Assembly: GCA_040756735.1 (NCBI GenBank)
Contig: JBFLYC010000052.1
Location: forward strand, 1 to 12,416
Direction: 5' to 3'
Origin: JBFLYC01 sp040756735
Lineage (GTDB): Bacteria; Bacillota; DSM-16504; Desulfitibacterales; Desulfitibacteraceae
DNA: 12,416 nt
Positions 1 through 6,942 of the stretch are shown here, in pieces. A model generated the notes under the pieces. That model made no database searches. It was not told the origin of the DNA and was given only the letters and a program-made list of their open reading frames with translations. A program made the translations under genes and the position numbers. Positions within the stretch are counted from its first letter, which is position 1, and each line of letters opens with the position of its first letter.

Positions 1-140
1 AATATTACCGTTTCTTATTGTCCAGCTTGGTCTTGGCAATCTAGCTTTCACATGCTTTAACTAACACTTTCTTGCTCTCGTTATTTGCGCATTACGTTAA
101 ACTCGGTTAAATTGCGAATTGAAGTACCACATTATAACTT

Positions 141-169
141 TTGACAACTCTATTAGGTTGTGGTAAAGT
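141..169 (+). promoter_or_regulatory. Probable sigma-A promoter of rnpB
   Basis: A perfect -35 hexamer TTGACA at 141-146 is followed, after exactly 17 bases, by TAAAGT at 164-169, an acceptable -10 hexamer. Transcription would begin near 176, about 20 bases before the P1 helix of RNase P RNA, so a short 5' leader would have to be trimmed. The 1-140 stretch before it shows no convincing gene. Confidence 0.7.
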
Positions 170-196
170 AGTATTCCTGCAACATTGAATTTTAAT

Positions 197-603
197 GCTT
201 TGAGTAAGCTAGATGATCGCATGCATTCTTATGCATGAGGAAAGTCCGAGCTCCACAGGGCAAAGTGCTGGGTAATACCCAGTGGAGGCAACTCTAAGGA
301 AAGTGCCACAGAAAAAAACCGCCAACTGGGAAGTGAGAAGTGGGAAGTAGGATGTGAGAAAAAAGATTCTCACCTCTAACCTCTCACCTCCCAATTGGTA
401 AGGGTGGAAAGGTGAGGTAAGAGCTCACCAGCAGCCAGGGTGACCAGGTTGGCTCGGTAAACCCCACTTGGAGCAAGACCAAATAGGGGAACAAAGAAGC
501 GGCCCGCTTCGTTCCCGGGTAAGGTCGCTTGAGCCTGTTGGTAACAACAGGTCTAGATAGATGATCATCCTCGACAGAACTCGGCTTATGGTTTGCTCAG
601 AGC
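197..603 (+). ncRNA. rnpB: RNase P RNA, bacterial class A
   Basis: This is the catalytic RNA of RNase P, which removes 5' leaders from tRNA precursors. The ends are set by a 13-bp P1 helix with G-U pairs: 197-209 (GCTTTGAGTAAGC) with 591-603 (GTTTGCTCAGAGC). Conserved blocks are easy to recognise: GAGGAAAGTCCGAGCTCC near 237-254, GGTAATACCCAGTGGAGGC near 271-289, GCCACAGAAA near 305-314, the GGGTAAGGTCGC loop region near 518-529 that pairs with tRNA CCA, and GACAGAACTCGGCTTA near 574-589. The architecture fits class A rather than the Bacillus class B type. At about 407 nt it is at the long end, because an extra purine-rich/pyrimidine-rich hairpin occupies the P12 position. No protein gene overlaps it credibly. 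Confidence 0.96.
322..398 (+). repeat. Long extra hairpin in the P12 region of rnpB
   Basis: The 5' arm (322-360) is a degenerate purine-rich tandem of GGAAGTG-like units. The 3' arm (367-398) is its pyrimidine-rich partner. Pairing runs CCAA/TTGG at the base, then GGGA/TCCC and GTGAGA/TCTCAC blocks, and GTGAGAA/TTCTCAC around an AAAAGA tip loop. There are a few mismatches and an internal bulge near 342-349. It replaces the apical part of P12, a helix known to vary in length in bacterial RNase P RNAs, so the ribozyme is probably still functional. The repeat-like arms suggest insertion or slippage growth. Confidence 0.7.
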
Positions 604-610
604 TAATAAT

Positions 611-660
611 AATAAATACACCAAATACTGGTGTATTTATTTTATAACCCAGTATTTTTT
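611..660 (+). terminator. Terminator after rnpB, with two alternative hairpins
   Basis: A perfect 12-bp stem pairs AATAAATACACC (611-622) with GGTGTATTTATT (630-641), with a 7-base loop and T-rich sequence after it. A second, mutually exclusive 9-bp hairpin pairs AAATACTGG (623-631) with CCAGTATTT (649-657) and ends in a run of six T (655-660). Either would end rnpB transcription. Confidence 0.75.
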
Positions 661-758
661 GTATTTAATAATTATCCTTACTCAACACATTTCCTCTTGT
701 TAGCATGGTATCATTGAATAAGTATTGTTTCTTTTTCTAAGTCTAAGGGGGTAATGTT

Positions 759-1148
759 TTGAGTTTATTTGCACCCAGAATAGTAATAATAGATGATAAC
801 AAAGAACTACTTTCTATACTTACATATTTTTTGAAAGAGTGTGGTTTTGATGCTAGAGGACTTTCCTCAATCACCAACATAGAGCAGCTGGTAGAACTTA
901 AACCATCCTTAGTACTTCTTGACCTTGAAATGCCCGCACTTACAGGTTATGAAGTATTAGAACTAATGCGCAAGGTCCCTAAACTTAAACACATCCCTGT
1001 CATTGTTATAACAGGACTAAAATATCGAAACCCTGAAGAAAACCTCCATTTAGCACAAGATATTTTAGAAAAACCCTTTTCCCTAGATGTACTTTTAAAT
1101 AGAATTTCCATCCTTCTCCATGAAAATAAAATAACTGCTCACAGCTAA
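759..1148 (+). CDS. Orphan receiver-domain response regulator
   Basis: This 129-residue protein consists only of a CheY-like receiver domain with no output domain. It would take a phosphoryl group from a histidine kinase and act by protein-protein contact. The signature residues are all present: acidic pair D12-D13, phospho-acceptor D55 in LVLLDLEMP, T85 in VIVITG, and K105 in LEKPF. The start is TTG at 759, preceded by TAAGGGGGT (745-753). The nearby ATG at 754 is out of frame and stops at once. No kinase gene lies in the window, so its partner is unknown. It is followed after about 100 bases by a small membrane-protein gene in the same direction; no terminator is visible between them. Functional assignment beyond receiver is not possible. 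Confidence 0.93.
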   Translation: MSLFAPRIVIIDDNKELLSILTYFLKECGFDARGLSSITNIEQLVELKPSLVLLDLEMPALTGYEVLELMRKVPKLKHIPVIVITGLKYRNPEENLHLAQDILEKPFSLDVLLNRISILLHENKITAHS

Positions 1149-1252
1149 ATCAAGCAGGACTTTAGCGCTTTGTGGTCTAATTAATATCACAAGTAACCAC
1201 AGAAGTATTAATACAAATATTCAAACCAATCAGAAGGAGGAATTTTAGTAAA

Positions 1253-1633
1253 ATGTCAGGAAAACGGCCATTAAGCGTAAGCTTTATTGCTTGGTATATA
1301 ATTCTTAGTAATGCTTTTAGTTTAGCCAGTACCTTTACTCTATTAAGAAACCCGGAGATTAGAGACGCATTTAGCTCTATGGGAATGTCGCCAACCCTTC
1401 TTTTGTCATTAAGCCTTGTATCTGCTGTAATTGTCGTAGCTTTGGGCATCGCAATCCTTAGTGGATTCAACTGGGGGCGTATCGCATATTTAATCTATTA
1501 CCCTGTCACGACCCTTGCCTTTTGGAAAATACTCAGTTTGCCCAATACCCATTTGAATGGGTTAATTCTCTATATTGTTATTCTATTTTTCCTTACTAGG
1601 CGTCCAGCAAATGAATTTTTCACAGCAAGTTAA
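1253..1633 (+). CDS. Small membrane protein, unknown function
   Basis: I do not recognise the family. The 126-residue product is very hydrophobic, with about four predicted membrane helices at roughly residues 8-28, 46-70, 74-93 and 100-116, short loops, and a basic C-terminal tail (TRRPANEF). The ATG at 1253 is preceded by AAGGAGG at 1234-1240; the spacing of 12 bases is a little long but the ribosome-binding site is strong. The frame is open throughout and the hydrophobic pattern is regular, so this is probably a real gene and not a shadow. It lies between a receiver-domain gene and a patatin-like gene on the same strand, with gaps of about 100 and 140 bases, so co-transcription is possible but not shown. 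Confidence 0.75.
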   Translation: MSGKRPLSVSFIAWYIILSNAFSLASTFTLLRNPEIRDAFSSMGMSPTLLLSLSLVSAVIVVALGIAILSGFNWGRIAYLIYYPVTTLAFWKILSLPNTHLNGLILYIVILFFLTRRPANEFFTAS

Positions 1634-1772
1634 TTAAGATAAGATAGTTTACCATCCAAGGTGAACTTTTTTCATGAAAACTTTTATCCATTTAATGACT
1701 TATCTGTATTAAACACCATGTTTTATGCAAACTAATAAGGTGTCAGTTTTCTTTTGGTTGGAGTGTCAATGA

Positions 1773-2678
1773 ATGGATAAGTATAGGATCTTAACCTTTG
1801 ATGGCGGTGGTGTATGCGGAGCTTTTTCTGCCGCTGTTTTAGTGAAGTTATGCAAGCTTATCCCCAATATTGTAGAAAAGGCAGATTTGATTGCAGGCTC
1901 TTCAATAGGGGCTTTAATAACACTCTGTATTGCCAACGGGACCAGCCCAAAAGACTTATTAAAACTGTATTCAAAAAAAAATGCCGGTTTTGTCTTTGCT
2001 GATGCTCATAATGGAATATTCAAACCAAAGTATGACAATAAAAATTTAAAGCTGATGCTTCAATGTATTTTCCCACCAGACCTACGCCTAAAAGACCTTA
2101 AAGCCAGAGTTCTGATACCTTCCTTTAAGACCAGGGGTTCAAACTTCATAAATTGGGGGCCTGTTTTATTTAATAACTTCCCAAAGTCCCGAACTAAAAA
2201 TAAGTCAGTGATTGATGTGGCTTTGGCTAGTACTGCTGCTCCAGTATATTTCCCATCTTATAAAAACTACATGGATGGAGGAATTTATGCCAACAATCCT
2301 GGTTTAGCAGCAATTACTGTAGCCCTGGACAAAGATTTAGGTAATCAGAAGCTTGCCAACATCCACTTACTTTCCATAGGTACAGGTATTTTCCCATACA
2401 AAACCTTACCTACAACAGCTTCATGGGGGATTTATCAATGGACTTTTTACCAGCCAGCCCCCTTTCCTTTGCTAAAAGTTATGATTAAAGGCAAAGGAGA
2501 TATTGAAAGCTACTTTATTTCAGAGGTACTGGGGAAAAAACAATTCTTACGTATAAACCCGGTACTTGGCAAACCAATTGCCCTGGATGACTACAGAGAA
2601 ATCCCTGACCTGATAAACTTCGGACAGGGTTTGGAACTTAGTCAAGAAATGGAATGGATTAAAACAAACTGGTTGTAG
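1773..2678 (+). CDS. Patatin-like phospholipase / lipid acyl hydrolase
   Basis: Patatin-family enzymes hydrolyse acyl esters of phospholipids or other lipids with a Ser-Asp dyad. All family landmarks are visible in this 301-residue protein: the glycine-rich oxyanion-hole motif DGGGVCG (residues 10-16), the nucleophile elbow GSSIG (42-46, catalytic S44), the ASTAAPVYFPSY stretch (152-163), and the catalytic aspartate in DGG (168-170) followed by IYANNP. There is no signal peptide or membrane helix, so it is probably cytoplasmic or peripherally membrane-bound. The ATG at 1773 has a GGAG site about 9 bases upstream. It ends only 19 bases from the convergent DUF3999-like gene, with no obvious terminator between them. 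Substrate is unknown; its closeness to bacterial CapV-type effectors is only at the fold level, and no nucleotide cyclase is adjacent. Confidence 0.92.
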   Translation: MDKYRILTFDGGGVCGAFSAAVLVKLCKLIPNIVEKADLIAGSSIGALITLCIANGTSPKDLLKLYSKKNAGFVFADAHNGIFKPKYDNKNLKLMLQCIFPPDLRLKDLKARVLIPSFKTRGSNFINWGPVLFNNFPKSRTKNKSVIDVALASTAAPVYFPSYKNYMDGGIYANNPGLAAITVALDKDLGNQKLANIHLLSIGTGIFPYKTLPTTASWGIYQWTFYQPAPFPLLKVMIKGKGDIESYFISEVLGKKQFLRINPVLGKPIALDDYREIPDLINFGQGLELSQEMEWIKTNWL

Positions 2679-2697
2679 TAGCAAGTGACTCTAAAAA

Positions 2698-3729
2698 TTA
2701 AGCTCGGTCCCTACCAAACAAGGCTTGATAACGTCTTATCACAACCTCTACCGGTTGATATTTTAGCTCTAACTTGTCAATCATAGCCGGGCGATTGTTG
2801 CCGTGGTCAATTTCAAGTTTAAGATGAGAATAATAAGATGGTGGAAACTCTAGTAAGGGATTCGTAAACAAACCTTCAGATGAGTGTATTCTTACCAGGG
2901 TATACTGCTGCAGAAACCTCCATTTGGAAGAGTCCTCCGGCAGTGGTTCATTTGATCCATACACTTTTAAGACCCTCCTGTAGTTGTCTTCTGCCAGCTG
3001 GGCTCTTATCCTTAGCAAAGGCCAATGGTTCGTATCCAAGTTAACCAAAAAACTGGTTGGAATCCCCTGCTTTTCTCCTAAGACCTCAAATTCAACAGGC
3101 ACTTCATGCAAGACAATTTCCTCCAGCCAACCCTGCCCCTTTCGCCAATGGACCTCTGCTTCTGTAAGAGATAGATATCGCTCCCCTGGATGATATACAG
3201 TGATACGCAAATATCGCAACGTACTTGGACTATAGTTGACCTGTGTATGCTTAAAACTAGGCGGACCGGTAAAGGATATTATTCTTTGATAGTCTGTTAA
3301 GTGTACCCATTTTTTAAGGTCACTACTGCCTTCAATCATAACTTGATAAACAAACTCTTCCTGTATCATAGGCAAACCCACTCGAAAGTGCTTCCATCCG
3401 CCGCCTGCAGATAAAGTTTCCATATTCGGCTGCAAATCAAGCTGAGCTTGGGTATATTCAAATGGTGAAAAGACTATCTCCTCGAAGGGTATCCTGGTAT
3501 ATTGGTTATTTTTTTCCTCTCGTATGCCACTAATGATAGCGTAAGGCACCTCAATTCCCACATCATCCACTACTCTTAAATCCGCAAATCCCGGTTCTGA
3601 GAGCTTTAGTACCTCCCATGGCACAGAAAACAAATAATATCCCTGGCTGTGATCTGACGGGAGGGCCAAGGGCACACGATAACGCCATAGATTCCACGAA
3701 TCCCCCTGGGAGCTTTTATCTGCTAACAT
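2698..3729 (-). CDS. DUF3999-like protein, apparently shortened
   Basis: The product (343 residues) resembles DUF3999 proteins, which usually sit beside DUF2339 membrane proteins as here. Visible landmarks are the N-terminal WRYRVPLALP segment, FADLRVVDD..G.EVPYAI, a discoidin-like beta segment ending in LRYLRITVYHP (around residues 170-180), and near the end LKLEIDHGNNRPAMIDKLELKY. As I know the family, members carry a signal peptide and a longer C-terminal region. Here the start has no hydrophobic leader and the protein stops shortly after the LEIDHGNN block. The ATG overlaps the stop of the upstream gene (shared ATGTTAG), which implies translational coupling. Function is unknown; a cell-envelope role is usual speculation. 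The assignment rests on recalled motifs, not a search. Confidence 0.72.
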   Translation of the reverse strand: MLADKSSQGDSWNLWRYRVPLALPSDHSQGYYLFSVPWEVLKLSEPGFADLRVVDDVGIEVPYAIISGIREEKNNQYTRIPFEEIVFSPFEYTQAQLDLQPNMETLSAGGGWKHFRVGLPMIQEEFVYQVMIEGSSDLKKWVHLTDYQRIISFTGPPSFKHTQVNYSPSTLRYLRITVYHPGERYLSLTEAEVHWRKGQGWLEEIVLHEVPVEFEVLGEKQGIPTSFLVNLDTNHWPLLRIRAQLAEDNYRRVLKVYGSNEPLPEDSSKWRFLQQYTLVRIHSSEGLFTNPLLEFPPSYYSHLKLEIDHGNNRPAMIDKLELKYQPVEVVIRRYQALFGRDRA

Positions 3730-4736
3730 TGGTACTTGACCAAATCAAACATAAACACCTTAATAATGGTAAAGCCAAACAAGACCATTGCCATTAGCCT
3801 AGTAGATACATGGCGCTTCCAAATGCCTACAGCAATTAAGATAATGGAATATACAGCCAAGAAAACCGAGATGAGCGACTGGCTGAAATTGCGGAAGTTA
3901 TATGCCTGTTCCGGAAACTGCAGACCCTTGATCCAGTAATATTGACTTATCTCCAAGGAAACAAAGAAAACAAACAGTAAATTTGCAAAAACTAATAAAA
4001 TGGATTGAACTGCTAGAGCCCTTTTGTGTGAATCATCTTTCCACCTGTAATGAAAATAAGCCACAAGCAAAAGGGTTATGATGGCTGCAATTATTGTTAC
4101 AAATTCTTGGTTTAATACAGGTGTCCATTTTGTCCAATCATTATAGTAGCGTGAACCGTATTGCCAATACCAATGGTGGTGAAGGGCATTTACTATACCT
4201 AAAATCAAAGTTCCGTAACCAAAGTACACTAAAAGTCTTTGTCTGTGCATTAAACCCAAAGCAGTTAGCACTACAGCTTCTACTATGCCTCCACCACTAA
4301 TACCCTGGGCAAATTTAACAAAACTCTTTTTCTGATAGTATTCTCCACCAGCTAAAAAAAACAGTCCTAAGAACATACCAATCATAACTCTACCCATGGG
4401 ACCTACCCATTGATTATCAAAAGCATACTTCAGGAAAAAGGCCATACCGATTAAAAAAGCAACAATACCAATCCTGTTAAGGATTGTTCCCCCAATCTTT
4501 GTTTCCAGGCCTTCCTTTCCGAATATAAACCTCTCCTTCATTATCTTTCTCTCAGCTTGATTTGAGCTAACTTTGTTTAAAGGTTTGGTCTTTTGTGGAA
4601 CAGCAGACTTCTCCTGAACTCCTGCCATACTGTGAACTTGCTTCTCAAGGGCAGAATACTTATTATGAAGGGATATCAATTGCTCTTCCAACTTCTGGAC
4701 CTGTACTTTGACTTCATGCAAGTCTTTATTGTCCAT
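3723..4736 (-). CDS. DUF2339-like multi-pass membrane protein, apparently internally deleted
   Basis: The 337-residue protein starts with a coiled coil (residues 5-38), a charged linker, and the family signature around 78-150: ETKIGGTILNRIGIVAFLIG, then FLKYAFDNQWVGP, then FVKFAQGISGGGI. About eight hydrophobic segments follow (roughly 85-104, 115-130, 151-163, 167-187, 205-224, 238-258, 283-305, 312-332). Full-length DUF2339 proteins are usually two to three times longer. Here the GISGGGI block is followed immediately by what looks like a far-downstream part of the family, and the protein stops just after IIKVFMFDLV, where homologues continue. The ATG at 4736 has an AAGGTG site. It overlaps the DUF3999-like gene by 7 bases, so the pair is probably one transcript. 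Function is unknown. Confidence 0.72.
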   Translation of the reverse strand: MDNKDLHEVKVQVQKLEEQLISLHNKYSALEKQVHSMAGVQEKSAVPQKTKPLNKVSSNQAERKIMKERFIFGKEGLETKIGGTILNRIGIVAFLIGMAFFLKYAFDNQWVGPMGRVMIGMFLGLFFLAGGEYYQKKSFVKFAQGISGGGIVEAVVLTALGLMHRQRLLVYFGYGTLILGIVNALHHHWYWQYGSRYYNDWTKWTPVLNQEFVTIIAAIITLLLVAYFHYRWKDDSHKRALAVQSILLVFANLLFVFFVSLEISQYYWIKGLQFPEQAYNFRNFSQSLISVFLAVYSIILIAVGIWKRHVSTRLMAMVLFGFTIIKVFMFDLVKYQC

Positions 4737-4829
4737 TGTTGCACCTTGCCTTTCTTTATAACAGTTTCCAAATATTCCCCTTATATTCTTCTATAAAAAA
4801 ATAGAAAACCCTTCTTCACACTCGGCCAC

Positions 4830-4851
4830 AAAAAAACTGCCGCTAGGGCAG
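4830..4851 (-). terminator. Intrinsic terminator of the Apr/Hdr-like operon
   Basis: Read on the minus strand, CTGCC and GGCAG form a 5-bp GC-rich stem with a 5-base loop (4837-4851), followed directly by seven T (4836-4830). It lies 16 bases past the end of the last operon gene. Confidence 0.87.
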
Positions 4852-4866
4852 CTGATATAAGTATTC

Positions 4867-5322
4867 TTACATTTTAAATGGATTAGGTCCATATTTTTCC
4901 ATAAGAGAGATGTACCCTTTAAGTTTTTTACCCAACACATTTTCAGGCTGGCTCTCAATTCTTGCGTATTTTACCTGCTTTATTCCAAAAAATATTTTAT
5001 TTTGGCAGGTTTTATTAACCTCTTCCACATTATTGTATATCCAGGCGCACTGTTCCCTTATGTTTACTATTTCCACCGGACAATTCAGGAGTTTTTTTAG
5101 CTTACCTTCCATAACACAAGGAGAACATCCGGCAAAAACCGTTGGCAGTTTGCAATTATTAAAAGGTGATGGATAAAAACCTCTTTTTATTTCATCACAG
5201 AAGTTGCTATGGAGAACTACCTCGTACCCATCCTTTTCGAGCACCTCTTTTATTTCAAGAAAATTTATTTTGCTGCCCTGGCAGTGGATGTTGGTACAAA
5301 TAATTATATTTATTTTACCCAT
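4867..5322 (-). CDS. Stand-alone HdrA N-terminal-domain-like protein
   Basis: This 151-residue protein matches only the N-terminal domain of HdrA (heterodisulfide reductase A) and QmoB-type proteins. The clearest landmarks are AGCSPC (64-69), corresponding to the ACSP motif of HdrA, and VNIREQCAWIYN (86-97), the HdrA NIREQ.SW hallmark. Both motifs also occur in the preceding gene. It carries nine cysteines (9, 14, 42, 57, 66, 69, 81, 92, 106) but no CX2CX2CX3C ferredoxin motif, no FAD-binding domain and no membrane helix. The ATG at 5322 has an AAGGAG site. It is the last gene of the operon, 60 bases after the QmoB-like gene and just before the terminator. It may be an accessory electron-transfer or assembly subunit of the same complex; that is inference. 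The divergent N-terminal third makes the family call less certain than the motifs alone suggest. Confidence 0.75.
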   Translation of the reverse strand: MGKINIIICTNIHCQGSKINFLEIKEVLEKDGYEVVLHSNFCDEIKRGFYPSPFNNCKLPTVFAGCSPCVMEGKLKKLLNCPVEIVNIREQCAWIYNNVEEVNKTCQNKIFFGIKQVKYARIESQPENVLGKKLKGYISLMEKYGPNPFKM

Positions 5323-5382
5323 AGTATAACTCCTTCACTTTAAATAAAGGTTAACTTTCATTATAGCTTAGCTTTAGTAGCA

Positions 5383-6564
5383 TCAAATGGCCAATGCAGC
5401 ATCAATTGCATTCATAATTTTCTTGTCTGGACAAACCGGAACCAGGATAGCCCCCGGTTTGCAAGCAGCAGCACATATGCCACAGCTCCTACAGGCCTTA
5501 TAATACACCTGGAATTTTCCTTCATCTTGCTGTTTTATCGCCCCATAAGGGCAAACCTGTTGACAAGCGCCACATCTATTGCACTTGTCATCATTGATAA
5601 TGGAAGCTTCTTTTAACCCCTCGCCTAGAGAAACATAACTTAGGCGTTCCTTCTCAAGAAACTGCTCCTCCAAACTTTTTTGAAAGTTCTCAATCCTATA
5701 CCTTGCCACCTCATTTCCTCTCTTGCGCTTACACTGGCTGGCATCACACCCGGCAATTAACACGCCATCAACACCTTCTGCAATGGCATCATTCACTGTG
5801 ATCATATTCACTGCACCTGTACATGGAACCCTGATTATATGAAGATTGGGGGAGTATGCAGAACCTGCCTGCCCCATCTTGTCTGCTTCTTCATAAGCAA
5901 AATCACAAAAAAAACCGACAATGAAAGGTGACTTGGCACCAGAAGCTCCTTTTAGCATAGCGCTTATCTCATCCACCTTGAAGTCCGGTAGAGAAATTAC
6001 TGCCAGAGGGCATCCCCCAATACAAACACCACAACGCTGGCAAAGATCTGGATTCACAGCCGGGTAACCGTCATCATTTATACTAATAGCCCTATTGGGA
6101 CATTCTTCCAAACAGCGTTTGCATTTATCACATTTTATTTTATTAATCATAGCACAGTTGATAGTTGTACTATCAGGCTGTGCTTTTACCACCCTATTAA
6201 TACCCATATTAATAAGGGTTAACCCCTTTGAAGTAGCATCATCATATTCATGGACCCAGGCGCATTGTTCACGTATGTTCACAATTTCCAACATGTTTTT
6301 GTCAATACCCAGTTTTCGTGTTAGGTCCTTAAAAACAGATCCCTTAGCAAGAGGAGAACAGGCCACTGCAACCAGGCTGTCAATACCATGAAGCGATGCC
6401 ATCTCTTCTATAATCTGTTTGCCAGCCGGACTACAAGCCATATTAACTCTTTGTATAAAAACTATATTTTTATGTTTTTGAAGCCTTCGTTCAATAGTGT
6501 TGAAGTCCATTTTGCTGTCAATAAGAGTATTGCAGCGGCACAGTACAACTCCTGCCCTTGACAC
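5383..6564 (-). CDS. QmoB/HdrA-like iron-sulfur protein without the FAD domain, MvhD-type fusion
   Basis: Domain order in this 393-residue cytoplasmic protein: an HdrA N-terminal domain (1-130; CRC at 9-11, ACSP at 43-46 and 68-71, NIREQCAWVHE at 96-106); two [4Fe-4S] motifs (C145-C148-C151-C155 and C175-C178-C181-C185); an MvhD/FrhD-like domain (213-312; C220, C248, C273, C278); and two more [4Fe-4S] motifs (C328-C331-C334-C338 and C358-C361-C364-C368). In HdrA and QmoB the NIREQ region is normally followed by a thioredoxin-reductase-like FAD domain; here it is absent. The MvhD part resembles QmoB (GVDGVLIAGC, then GNEVARYRIEN) and has CDFA where MvhD has CNWC. The start is GTG with AGGAGG overlapping the end of the aprB-like gene 12 bases upstream. 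It most likely passes electrons to or from the AprBA-like enzyme. Confidence 0.88.
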   Translation of the reverse strand: MSRAGVVLCRCNTLIDSKMDFNTIERRLQKHKNIVFIQRVNMACSPAGKQIIEEMASLHGIDSLVAVACSPLAKGSVFKDLTRKLGIDKNMLEIVNIREQCAWVHEYDDATSKGLTLINMGINRVVKAQPDSTTINCAMINKIKCDKCKRCLEECPNRAISINDDGYPAVNPDLCQRCGVCIGGCPLAVISLPDFKVDEISAMLKGASGAKSPFIVGFFCDFAYEEADKMGQAGSAYSPNLHIIRVPCTGAVNMITVNDAIAEGVDGVLIAGCDASQCKRKRGNEVARYRIENFQKSLEEQFLEKERLSYVSLGEGLKEASIINDDKCNRCGACQQVCPYGAIKQQDEGKFQVYYKACRSCGICAAACKPGAILVPVCPDKKIMNAIDAALAI

Positions 6565-6576
6565 TTTAATAACCTC

Positions 6577-6897
6577 CTAATTATTACGGGTCTTAATAAC
6601 ATACCTTTCAACCTTGCCATTTATATCTACACACGTCCACATTATTTTATCTGTTCCTACTTTTGGGATCAATTTAGCGGGATAATAGCCTAACTGGTAT
6701 GGGAGCCTTGTCTCAATTGCCCCCTGAGGGCAAATCTTTGTACAAGACATACAGTCCCAGCAATCCCTACTGGATCTGCACTCAGCCTTACCTTGTTCAT
6801 TTAGTCTCATCAAGTTTCCAGGACAGATCTGGTCACATAATGGTTCTTCTTCTGCTCGACAGCCATCACATTTAGTAATATCAACTTTTGGCGGCAC
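6577..6897 (-). CDS. AprB-like 2x[4Fe-4S] reductase subunit, short form
   Basis: AprB is the electron-transfer subunit of dissimilatory adenylylsulfate reductase. This 106-residue protein keeps the AprB pattern: KCDGC...CDQICPGNLM with cluster ligands C10, C13, C21, C25 (the long CX2CX7CX3C spacing of AprB), then CWDCMSCTKICPQGAIETR with C46, C49, C52, C56, followed by the beta segment DKIMWTCVDINGKVERYVIKTR (84-104), closely matching the IMWTVKYRNGKVLRF stretch I recall from AprB. True AprB proteins are longer, with a C-terminal tail that wraps around AprA; that tail is missing here. The start is GTG at 6897 with AAAGGGGG upstream. It follows the AprA-like gene by 45 bases, the reverse of the usual aprB-aprA order. 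It surely partners the AprA-like subunit. Confidence 0.9.
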   Translation of the reverse strand: MPPKVDITKCDGCRAEEEPLCDQICPGNLMRLNEQGKAECRSSRDCWDCMSCTKICPQGAIETRLPYQLGYYPAKLIPKVGTDKIMWTCVDINGKVERYVIKTRNN

Positions 6898-6942
6898 TTA
6901 ACATATCCCCCTTTCATAATTAAAGTCTAAAGTTTGGCTTTT

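Noticed and set aside
209..394. 61-codon minus-strand frame within rnpB
   Set aside because: It lies antisense to the conserved RNase P RNA core and the hairpin insert, has no ribosome-binding site and is low-complexity; it is a shadow.
1177..1470. 97-codon minus-strand frame opposite the small membrane protein
   Set aside because: The plus-strand frame has a strong AAGGAGG site and a regular membrane-helix pattern; the minus frame has neither.
1814..2002. Overlapping plus-strand frame inside the patatin-like gene
   Set aside because: It is a +2 shadow of a gene that carries all catalytic motifs in its own frame.
1773..2678. Patatin-like gene as a CBASS-type antiphage effector
   Set aside because: A nucleotide cyclase or other defence gene would be needed next door; the neighbours are a small membrane protein and DUF2339/DUF3999 genes.
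6095..6391. Plus-strand frame opposite the QmoB-like gene
   Set aside because: Antisense to a region containing cysteine-motif ferredoxin sequence and HdrA hallmarks; no ribosome-binding site.
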